From the NCBI GenBank assembly GCA_937990735.1, contig CALKQT010000011.1, positions 1 through 32,658 of the forward strand: a DNA stretch of 32,658 nucleotides, written 5' to 3'. Source of the stretch: an uncultured Campylobacter sp. Lineage in GTDB: Bacteria; Campylobacterota; Campylobacteria; Campylobacterales; Campylobacteraceae. Within the stretch, counting starts at the first letter, position 1, and every line of letters starts with the position of its first letter. Of the stretch, positions 25,981-32,658 are shown one piece after another. Under the pieces are notes generated by a model. That model was given only the letters and a program-made list of their open reading frames with translations. It had not been told where the DNA came from and did not search any database. The position numbers and the translations under genes were made by a program.

Positions 25981-26598
25981 ATGCGCTGCGTAAATTGCGG
26001 CGCGTTTAGCCTGCGTACGATCTGCGCCGCTTGCGCCGCAAATTTAGCCGAATGCCGCCTAAGTATGCGGCAGGTGGAGGGCTTTAGCGTATTTTACTAC
26101 TATGGCTACTCCGAAATTCGAGAGCTTATACTTTCTAAACATCACGAATACGGCGCTGCGGTGCTTGCGCGCATAGCTTCTTTAAGCCTAGCGAAATTCC
26201 CGCTTCATCTGCAGCGCGAAATTTCTGTAAATCCGCAAAATTACGAAACGTTTAAAACGGACGGAATTTTTAAATTTAACGCCGTGCCGCTAGATGATGA
26301 CGCACGCAGCGGCTATTCGCACACGGCGATCTTAGCTCGCGCGCTAAAAAGCGAGCTAATTGAGCCAAAATTTCACTGCCTGCGCGCGCAAAACCGCGTC
26401 AAATACACCGGGCAGAGTTTGGAATTTCGCCTAAAACACAAGCGAAATTTTAAAATTTTAACCCCGCCGCAATTCCCCGTGATCCTGGTAGACGACATCA
26501 TCACCTCGGGCCTTAGCATGCTGCAAGCGCGCGAGAGCTTGATCGATGGCGGCTTTATGCCCGTGTGCGGCTTGGTTTTAGCTAATGCAAAAGAATAA
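25981..26598 (+). CDS. comF: ComF-family phosphoribosyltransferase-like protein
   Basis: 205 residues. N-terminal zinc-finger-like CVNC (residues 3-6) and CAAC (~16-19), then YYYGYSEIRELILSKHHEYG, the ComF marker region, and a C-terminal PRTase domain whose PRPP loop reads FPVILVDDIITSGLSML (~160-176). ComF proteins act in the cytosol during natural transformation, helping convert or hand over incoming single-stranded DNA with ComFA/DprA/PriA in other bacteria; Campylobacterota carry a similar gene. ATG starts right after the preceding TAG, and translation is probably coupled, since the nearest ribosome-binding-like sequence lies within the upstream gene. Downstream gyrA has its own promoter. 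Confidence 0.85.
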   Translation: MRCVNCGAFSLRTICAACAANLAECRLSMRQVEGFSVFYYYGYSEIRELILSKHHEYGAAVLARIASLSLAKFPLHLQREISVNPQNYETFKTDGIFKFNAVPLDDDARSGYSHTAILARALKSELIEPKFHCLRAQNRVKYTGQSLEFRLKHKRNFKILTPPQFPVILVDDIITSGLSMLQARESLIDGGFMPVCGLVLANAKE

Positions 26599-26603
26599 TT
26601 CGC

Positions 26604-26609
26604 TATAAT
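26604..26609 (+). promoter_or_regulatory. -10 box of gyrA
   Basis: TATAAT in the context CGCTATAATCGCGC, 27 bases before the gyrA ATG. AAAAGG lies at 26625-26630. It gives gyrA-asd a promoter separate from yajG-comF. Confidence 0.6.
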
Positions 26610-26636
26610 CGCGCTTTAAAATTTAAAAGGATATTT

Positions 26637-29369
26637 ATGCAATCAAATATGTTTGAAAATCAGGAGATTATCGATATCGACGTTGAAGAATCGATCAAGA
26701 CGAGCTATCTTGATTACTCGATGAGCGTTATCATCGGTCGCGCGCTACCCGACGCCAGAGACGGCCTAAAGCCGGTGCATAGGCGAATTTTATACGCGAT
26801 GAACGATCTTGGCGTGGGTTCTCGCCAGCCATACAAAAAATCCGCCCGTATCGTAGGCGACGTCATCGGTAAATACCATCCGCACGGCGATACCGCCGTT
26901 TACGATGCGCTCGTGCGAATGGCACAGAGCTTTTCGATGAGAATTCCTTCCGTGGACGGTCAAGGCAACTTCGGTTCGATCGACGGCGACGGAGCGGCGG
27001 CGATGAGGTACACCGAAGCGCGTATGACGCCGCTAGCCGAGGAGCTTTTAAAAGATCTGGATAAAGAGACGGTCGATTTCGTGCCGAACTACGACGAGAG
27101 CTTAAATGAGCCCGACGTATTGCCTGCGCGCGTGCCGAATTTGCTGCTTAACGGCTCAAGCGGAATCGCCGTTGGAATGGCGACGAATATCCCGCCGCAC
27201 AGCCTAGATGAGCTTGTGGGCGGTCTTTTGATACTGCTTGAGAATAAAAACGCAAGCCTAGAGGAGATCATGGGCGAGATCAAGGGCCCCGATTTTCCGA
27301 CCGGCGGCATAATTTACGGCAAAAAAGGGATCATCGAGGCGTATAAAACGGGCAGAGGGCGCGTTAAAATTCGTGCTAAAACCCATATCGAAAAAAAAGC
27401 TAGTAAAGACGTCATCGTAATCGATGAGCTGCCGTATCAGACCAATAAAGCGCGCTTGATCGAACAGATCGCAGATCTCGTAAAGGAAAAGCAGATCGAA
27501 GGAATCTCCGAGGTGCGCGACGAGAGCGATCGCGACGGAATTCGCGTAGTAATCGAGCTTAAACGCGACGCGATGAGCGAGATCGTACTGAATAATCTAT
27601 TTAAGCAAACTACAATGGAGGCGACCTTCGGCGTGATAATGCTCGCAATCGACGGCAAGGAGCCGAAGATTTTCACGCTGATAGAGCTTTTGAAGCTGTT
27701 TTTGAACCACAGAAAAACCGTCATCATCCGCCGCACGATTTTTGAGCTTCAAAAAGCACGCGCTAGAGCGCACATCTTAGAGGGCTTAAAGATCGCGCTA
27801 GATAATATCGACGAAGTGATCGACGTAATTAGAAACTCTGCCGACACCAATGTCGCGCGCGAAAATTTAATGAGCAGATTCGGCCTTAGCGAGGCGCAAT
27901 CGGGCGCGATTTTAGATATGAGGCTAAGCCGCTTAACGGGACTTGAGCGCGAAAAGATCGAGGAGGAGCTAAAAGAAATTTTAGCCGAGATAAAGCGGCT
28001 TGACGCGATCCTAAAGAGCGAGGAGCTGATTGAGGGGATCATCAAAGATGAGCTTTTGGAGATCAAGGATAAATTTAAATGCCCGCGCATCACCGAAATC
28101 GTCGATGACTACGAGGATATCGACATCGAAGATCTTATCGCGAATGAAAATATGGTCGTTACGATCACTCACCGCGGCTATATCAAGCGCGTGCCTAGCA
28201 AGACTTACGAGAAGCAAAAGCGCGGCGGCAAGGGACGCGTGGCGGTCACGACATACGACGATGACTTCATCGAGAGCTTTTTTACGTCCAACACCCACGA
28301 CACGCTTATGTTTATCACCGACCGCGGGCAGCTTTACTGGCTCAAGGTCTATAAAATCCCGGAGGGCTCGCGCACCGCAAAGGGCAAGGCGGTAGTAAAT
28401 TTAATCCAGCTCGGCGCGGACGAAAAGATCATGGCGATCATCCCTACGACCGATTTTGATCCGAGCAAGTCGCTCGTATTTTTCACTCGAAACGGCATCG
28501 TAAAACGCACGAATTTAAGCGAGTTTAAAAATATCCGCTCGCTCGGCATCCGCGCTATCAGCCTAGATGAGGACGATACGCTAGTAACCGCTCTCATCGC
28601 TCCAAACAGCGCCGAGGAGATGCAAAACTACAAAGGAGGCGCCTTAAGCGGCGACGATCTGGACGGCGGCGAGGCTGAGGAAATTCTAGAGCAGACCGAG
28701 CAGGATATTTTAGAGGGAAGCGCGGATGAAATTTCGCAAGACGAGGGCGCACAAGAGGGCGAGCCGCAAAGCGCCAACGAAAATATGCTTTTCATCGCTA
28801 CGAAAAAGGGAATGTGTCTTAAATTTAATCTAAATAAAATTCGCCAGATGGGGCGCATCGCTCGCGGCGTAAAGGGTATTAAATTTAAAGAAAAAGGCGA
28901 TGAGGTCATCGGTGCCGCATTTATTCTAAGCGATATGCAAGAAATTTTAAGCGTGAGCCAAAAGGGTATCGGCAAGCGCACCACCGCGAGCGAGTATCGC
29001 CTCACAAACCGCGGCGGCAAGGGCGTCATCTGCATGAAACTCACCAACCGCACGGGCGAGCTCATCGGCGTCGTGATGGTCGATGAGGAGATGGATCTCA
29101 TGGCGCTAACCACCAGCGGCAAGATGATCCGCGTCGATATGCAAAGTATCCGCAAAGCGGGTCGCAACACCAGCGGCGTCATCGTAGTAAATGTCGAGGG
29201 TGACGACGTCGTGAGTATCGCGACCTGCCCGAAAGCCGAGGAGGGCGACGAGGGAGAAGCGGATGAGCTTGCGCAGGATGAAAATTTATTAAATTCAAAT
29301 TTGGATAGCAAAGATTCGCAGAGCGACGGCTCTAGCGATGAAATTTTAAAAGGAGGAGAGGATGAGTAG
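26637..29369 (+). CDS. gyrA: DNA gyrase subunit A
   Basis: 910 residues. Cuts and rejoins DNA with GyrB to introduce negative supercoils. The winged-helix/tower part starts SIKTSYLDYSMSVIIGRALPD; catalytic Tyr125 is in AAAMRYTEARM. The quinolone region GKYHPHGDTAVYDALV has Thr86 and Asp90, the wild-type (susceptible) residues in C. jejuni numbering. The C-terminal beta-pinwheel carries a GyrA box (QKRGGKG, ~residues 527-533), so this is GyrA rather than ParC. Compared with the usual ~860 residues, it has an acidic insert in the pinwheel (about bases 28610-28785, Glu/Asp/Gln/Gly-rich) and an acidic tail. ATG at 26637 has AAAAGG 6 bases upstream; ATG at 26649 is an alternative. The last 8 bases overlap asd. 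Confidence 0.98.
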   Translation: MQSNMFENQEIIDIDVEESIKTSYLDYSMSVIIGRALPDARDGLKPVHRRILYAMNDLGVGSRQPYKKSARIVGDVIGKYHPHGDTAVYDALVRMAQSFSMRIPSVDGQGNFGSIDGDGAAAMRYTEARMTPLAEELLKDLDKETVDFVPNYDESLNEPDVLPARVPNLLLNGSSGIAVGMATNIPPHSLDELVGGLLILLENKNASLEEIMGEIKGPDFPTGGIIYGKKGIIEAYKTGRGRVKIRAKTHIEKKASKDVIVIDELPYQTNKARLIEQIADLVKEKQIEGISEVRDESDRDGIRVVIELKRDAMSEIVLNNLFKQTTMEATFGVIMLAIDGKEPKIFTLIELLKLFLNHRKTVIIRRTIFELQKARARAHILEGLKIALDNIDEVIDVIRNSADTNVARENLMSRFGLSEAQSGAILDMRLSRLTGLEREKIEEELKEILAEIKRLDAILKSEELIEGIIKDELLEIKDKFKCPRITEIVDDYEDIDIEDLIANENMVVTITHRGYIKRVPSKTYEKQKRGGKGRVAVTTYDDDFIESFFTSNTHDTLMFITDRGQLYWLKVYKIPEGSRTAKGKAVVNLIQLGADEKIMAIIPTTDFDPSKSLVFFTRNGIVKRTNLSEFKNIRSLGIRAISLDEDDTLVTALIAPNSAEEMQNYKGGALSGDDLDGGEAEEILEQTEQDILEGSADEISQDEGAQEGEPQSANENMLFIATKKGMCLKFNLNKIRQMGRIARGVKGIKFKEKGDEVIGAAFILSDMQEILSVSQKGIGKRTTASEYRLTNRGGKGVICMKLTNRTGELIGVVMVDEEMDLMALTTSGKMIRVDMQSIRKAGRNTSGVIVVNVEGDDVVSIATCPKAEEGDEGEADELAQDENLLNSNLDSKDSQSDGSSDEILKGGEDE

Positions 29370-30393
29370 TTATAATATCGCCATCGTAGGCGCTACCGGC
29401 GCCGTAGGCGAGGAGATTTTGCGCGTCTTAGACGAGATGAACTTCCCTGTAAAGGACATACTGCCGCTTGCAAGCGCAAAGAGCGCGGGCGAGAAGGTGG
29501 AATTTCGCGGCAAAGAATACGTCGTGAGGGAGCTTACCGACATCACCTTCGACGAAAACGAGATCGACATAGCGTTTTTTAGCGCGGGCGGCTCCATTTC
29601 GGCGCATTACGTGCCTTTTGCTGCGGCAAGCGGCGCGGTGGTGATCGACAACACGAGCCATTTTCGCATGCAAGAAAACGTCCCGCTCGTCGTGCCCGAA
29701 TGCAACCCGCAGGATATAAAGCTATGGGAAGAGACAGGCATCATCGCTAATCCGAACTGCTCGACCATCCAGATGGTTCAAATTCTTAAGCCGCTTGATG
29801 ACGCGTTTGATATCGAGCGCGTGGACGTAAGCACCTACCAGGCGACAAGTGGCGCAGGTAAAGAGGGTATGAGCGAGCTTGTAGAGCAGTTGCAGCAGTT
29901 TTTCGCTTTTAAGCTTGATGAGTGCGAGCCGAAGGTTTTCCCGCATCAGATCGCGATGAATGTCATTCCGCACATCGACGTATTTTTGGACAACGACTAC
30001 ACCAAAGAAGAGATGAAGATGGTGAACGAAACGCAGAAAATTTTGCATAAAAACTTCGCCGTTTCGGCTACCTGCGTGCGCGTGCCGGTGCTGCGCAGCC
30101 ACAGCGAGGCGATCACGATAAAATTTAAAAAGGATTTCGAGATTAGCCGCGTGCGCGAAATTTTAAAAAACGCGCCTAGCATCGTGCTTGCAGACGATCC
30201 GAGCAAAAACGAATACCCGATGCCGCTTCTTTCGAGCGATACGAACGAAACCTACGTCGGTAGGCTCCGTAGGGACAATTTCGACGATAAAATTCTGCAT
30301 CTTTGGTGCAGCGCCGATCAAATCCGCGTCGGAGCGGCTACAAACGCCGTGCGCATCGCGCTTCGCTGGATCGATATGCAGCAAGACAAGTAG
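29362..30393 (+). CDS. asd: Aspartate-semialdehyde dehydrogenase
   Basis: 343 residues. Reduces beta-aspartyl phosphate to aspartate semialdehyde with NADPH, the branch point to lysine/diaminopimelate, threonine and methionine. N-terminal Rossmann motif IVGATGAVGEEIL; catalytic Cys133 in IIANPNCSTIQ; substrate-binding regions STYQATSGAGKEGM and RVPVLRSHSEAITI with the conserved His. Its start lies 8 bases inside the end of gyrA, with AGGAGG upstream inside gyrA (about 29351-29356), so translation depends on the gyrA message. Confidence 0.97.
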   Translation: MSSYNIAIVGATGAVGEEILRVLDEMNFPVKDILPLASAKSAGEKVEFRGKEYVVRELTDITFDENEIDIAFFSAGGSISAHYVPFAAASGAVVIDNTSHFRMQENVPLVVPECNPQDIKLWEETGIIANPNCSTIQMVQILKPLDDAFDIERVDVSTYQATSGAGKEGMSELVEQLQQFFAFKLDECEPKVFPHQIAMNVIPHIDVFLDNDYTKEEMKMVNETQKILHKNFAVSATCVRVPVLRSHSEAITIKFKKDFEISRVREILKNAPSIVLADDPSKNEYPMPLLSSDTNETYVGRLRRDNFDDKILHLWCSADQIRVGAATNAVRIALRWIDMQQDK

Positions 30394-30692
30394 GATAAAT
30401 TTAGCAAGGCTGCCGCTTTGCGCGCGGATGCGGTCGCGTGCGTGATTTCGGCGCCAAGGCCGGGCGAATAAATTTGCAAATCAGTCTAGTTAAAATTTAA
30501 CGCCGCGAGTTGAAATTTTGCGCCTTTAATCTGGCGCAAAATTTTAAAGACTCAAACGGGCGCGATCAAATGGGGTAAATTTACGCGATTGCAAACGAGC
30601 GTAAATTTAAACGGACACTTCGGCATGGAGCGGCTTTTAAATTTATACGTTCGTTTGCGGAGCGGCTACCCGAATTAAAATTTAAGGAAGAA
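30394..30692. other. Gene-free spacer between asd and the yqhA-like gene
   Basis: No gene seen. AAATTT-rich mosaic; no clear terminator or -10 box. AAGGA at 30684-30688 is the ribosome binding site of the next gene. Confidence 0.5.
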
Positions 30693-31184
30693 ATGAAAGC
30701 TATATTTGAGAAATTTTTACTTTGCAGCAAATTTTTAACCCTCCTGCCAGTGCTTTTTTGCATCGCGGCAGGCGCGGCGATATTTGTGGTGGCAAGCTAC
30801 GAAATCGGCTCGGCGCTCTATAAAATCGTAGAATTTTTTCTAGCTCCGCAGAGCGAGCGAGCGTTTTACGTCGATATTTTAAGCGAGATAATAACGGCGA
30901 TCGATCTATATCTGGTCGCTATAGTGCTGCTAATCTTCGTATTTGGAATTTATGAGCTCTTTATCGACGAGTTTGTGGATCTGAATTTGCAAGTTTTAAA
31001 GATCGCCTCGCTAGATGAGCTGAAGCACAAACTCGGCAGCGTCATTATAATGGTGCTCGTAGTGGATTTTTTCAAGCGAATTTTGCACACCGATTTTACT
31101 ACCCCTTTGGATATGCTTTTGCTCGCAGGAGCTATCTTTGCGGTTTGTTTAGCTTTGTATATTTTGAGTAAATTTAAAGGATAA
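30693..31184 (+). CDS. YqhA/UPF0114-family membrane protein
   Basis: 163 residues with four hydrophobic segments at about 16-37, 70-95, 113-128 and 137-157. The order (N-terminal EKFLLCSKFLTLLPVL, then ITAIDLYLVAIVLLIFVFGI and YELFIDEFVDL, then LDELKHKLGSVIIMVLVVDF) is the signature of UPF0114/YqhA inner-membrane proteins, whose function is unknown. AAGGA lies 4 bases before the ATG. Only 2 bases separate its stop from the hemE start, and the hemE ribosome binding site lies in its last codons, so they form an operon. Confidence 0.85.
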   Translation: MKAIFEKFLLCSKFLTLLPVLFCIAAGAAIFVVASYEIGSALYKIVEFFLAPQSERAFYVDILSEIITAIDLYLVAIVLLIFVFGIYELFIDEFVDLNLQVLKIASLDELKHKLGSVIIMVLVVDFFKRILHTDFTTPLDMLLLAGAIFAVCLALYILSKFKG

Positions 31185-31186
31185 AA

Positions 31187-32233
31187 ATGGTTTTCATCGA
31201 CGCATGCTTTGGCAAAGAGACCCCATACACGCCCATTTGGATGATGCGCCAGGCGGGGCGCTACCTGCCGCAATACATGGCGGTGCGCGAGAGGGCGGGC
31301 GATTTTTTGAGCCTGTGCCGCGACTACCGCGCCGCTAGCGAGGTGACGATCCAGCCCGTGGAGATTTTGGGCGTCGATGCGGCGATACTTTTTAGCGATA
31401 TTTTGGTCGTGCCGATGCAGATGGGTATGGATCTGCGCTTCGAAGCGGGCGAAGGACCGCGCTTTAGCAATCCGATCCGCTCCCGGGGCGATCTGGCGCG
31501 CCTTGATCCGCAAAAGGCCGCGGCGGAGCTCGGATACGTTTATGATACGATCTCGCTTACACGCTCTCGCCTTGCCGCGGACAAAGCGCTTATCGGCTTT
31601 TGCGGCGCGCCGTGGACGATCGCTACCTATATGATCGAGGGCGGCAGCAGCAAAAATTACACCGTTTGCAAAAGGATGCTCTACGAAAATCCGCAGCTTT
31701 TGCATGAAATTTTGCGCCTCGTTACAGAGGCGACGAAGCTTTATCTGGCGCGCCAGATCGACTCTGGCGTCGATGCGGTGCAGATCTTCGATAGCTGGGC
31801 GGGCGCGCTGGAGCCGAGCGCGTACGAGGAGTTCGGCTGGCAATACATCTTGGAAATCACGGAATTTTTAAAGGTGAAATTCCCGCATATCCCGCTGATC
31901 GTCTTTGCCAAGGGCACGGGCGCGCAGATGTCGCGGCTGAGCAGTATCGCAGCGCAGCGAGGCGCAGCGAGCTTTGACGTATGGGGCGTGGATTGGAGCA
32001 CTCCTATGGGGCTTGCGCGCGAGCAGCTCGGGGGTAAATTTGCGCTTCAGGGCAACCTGGAGCCGATGCGGCTATACGACCGCGGCGCGATAGAATCGGG
32101 CGTGCGCGAGATCTTAGCGGCGATGAAGGGTGCTGCGCATATCTTTAATCTAGGCCATGGAATTTTGCCCGACGTAAGCGTGCAAAACGCCAAATATCTA
32201 GTGGATCTGGTGCACGAGCTAAGCGCGCGCTAA
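31187..32233 (+). CDS. hemE: Uroporphyrinogen decarboxylase
   Basis: 348 residues. Converts uroporphyrinogen III to coproporphyrinogen III in haem synthesis, in the cytosol, without cofactor. N-terminal signature PIWMMRQAGRYLPQYM (~13-28) includes the substrate-binding Arg residues; LFSDILVVPMQMGM (~67-80) holds the catalytic Asp; GFCGAPWTIATYMIEGG (~140-156) and the C-terminal FNLGHGILPDV motif with its conserved His are also present. AAAGGA lies 5 bases before ATG inside the end of the yqhA-like gene. Full length and apparently intact. Confidence 0.97.
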   Translation: MVFIDACFGKETPYTPIWMMRQAGRYLPQYMAVRERAGDFLSLCRDYRAASEVTIQPVEILGVDAAILFSDILVVPMQMGMDLRFEAGEGPRFSNPIRSRGDLARLDPQKAAAELGYVYDTISLTRSRLAADKALIGFCGAPWTIATYMIEGGSSKNYTVCKRMLYENPQLLHEILRLVTEATKLYLARQIDSGVDAVQIFDSWAGALEPSAYEEFGWQYILEITEFLKVKFPHIPLIVFAKGTGAQMSRLSSIAAQRGAASFDVWGVDWSTPMGLAREQLGGKFALQGNLEPMRLYDRGAIESGVREILAAMKGAAHIFNLGHGILPDVSVQNAKYLVDLVHELSAR

Positions 32234-32658
32234 AACCTTATTTTGCGAGAGCTCGCTTGCAGCGCGCCGCTGTGAAATTTCATAGAGTTGTAGTTTAAAT
32301 TCTGCTCGCTTGTGTCGCTTGTTTTGCTTCCGCACGATCTTTTCCGCTACCCATAAATTTTAAATTTTGCGCCGCTTTCACGCCGTCAAAACAGCGCGCA
32401 GAACGCAAAGCTTTAAATTTTAAAATTCTGCGCCGTTTTGCGCGGCGGTATCGCTAAATTTTAAAATTTAGCGCAATTTGAAATTTTATGCCGCTTTTAC
32501 GCCGAGCGAGACTTAAAATTTTACGCGCTATGTATGCGGCGGCGTAAAATACCGCGAGCTTGCGAGTTTAAATTTAGCCCGCGCTTTAAATTTATAGCTC
32601 TCACGTCCTAAATTTAAGGATAAATTTAAAGCTCTAAGCTTAAAATTCCGTCCCTGCG
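32234..32658. other. Gene-free right edge, AAATTT/GC mosaic
   Basis: No gene in these 425 bases. Words such as TAAATTTTAAAATTT recur (around 32355, 32412, 32454 and 32510) between GC-rich blocks. No T-tailed hairpin follows hemE; GCGAGAGCTCGC at 32245-32256 has a loop too small for a standard terminator. Confidence 0.5.

Noticed and set aside
30950..31843. 297-codon minus-strand reading frame opposite yqhA-like and hemE
   Set aside because: It lies antisense to two clear genes; its His/Arg/Ala-rich protein is a shadow of GC-rich codons.

Overview
The window looks like chromosomal DNA of a Campylobacterota species, most likely a higher-GC oral Campylobacter (C. gracilis / C. rectus / C. showae type). 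This is inferred, not searched. Supporting signs are: a GyrA whose quinolone-determining residues fall at Thr86 and Asp90, as in C. jejuni; a BamD-Lon pair; a YajG-ComF-GyrA-Asd run; a YqhA-HemE pair; and gene-poor spacers saturated with AAATTT-type words between short GC-rich blocks. No tRNA, rRNA, CRISPR array, transposase or integrase was seen.

Layout: (1) Positions 1-808 are a very AT-rich 3' end of a gene running in from the left, resembling the helical/TPR-like tail of STAND-type defence ATPases. It converges through a shared terminator on a 5'-truncated carB remnant (837-1952, minus). (2) lon and bamD form a minus-strand operon (2222-5385). (3) 5638-8540 is a plus-strand operon of three prepilin-like genes plus hpf. 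It is followed after its own terminator and promoter by a 2066-residue exported protein (8785-14985) that ends at a strong UUCG terminator. The set resembles an MSHA-type minor pilin tip module (MshD/O/P/Q-like) and is the most interesting part of the window. (4) lepA (15712-17508) is followed by a long spacer and a DUF6882-like gene broken by one in-frame amber codon (18095-18799). (5) A minus-strand membrane protein of unknown function (19011-19754) diverges from a small lipoprotein gene (20061-20579) whose promoter carries a 16-bp palindrome. (6) prs and dnaX lie on the minus strand, each set off by 0.7-0.8 kb of non-coding repeat-like DNA. (7) A plus-strand run of yajG-like lipoprotein, comF, gyrA and asd is followed by yqhA-like and hemE.

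How the parts relate: most of the window is housekeeping (outer-membrane assembly, proteolysis, translation, PRPP supply, replication, DNA topology, lysine/threonine-family amino acids, haem). The accessory parts are the left-edge defence-like tail beside the dead carB fragment, and the pseudopilin/giant-exoprotein block, which has visibly lower GC and more ATA/AGA-type codons than lepA or lon. Several housekeeping proteins (CarB remnant, Lon, GyrA and above all DnaX) carry low-complexity inserts. In DnaX the insert is built from the same GGAATTT-type words that fill the spacers, suggesting a micro-repeat process acting on coding and non-coding DNA alike.
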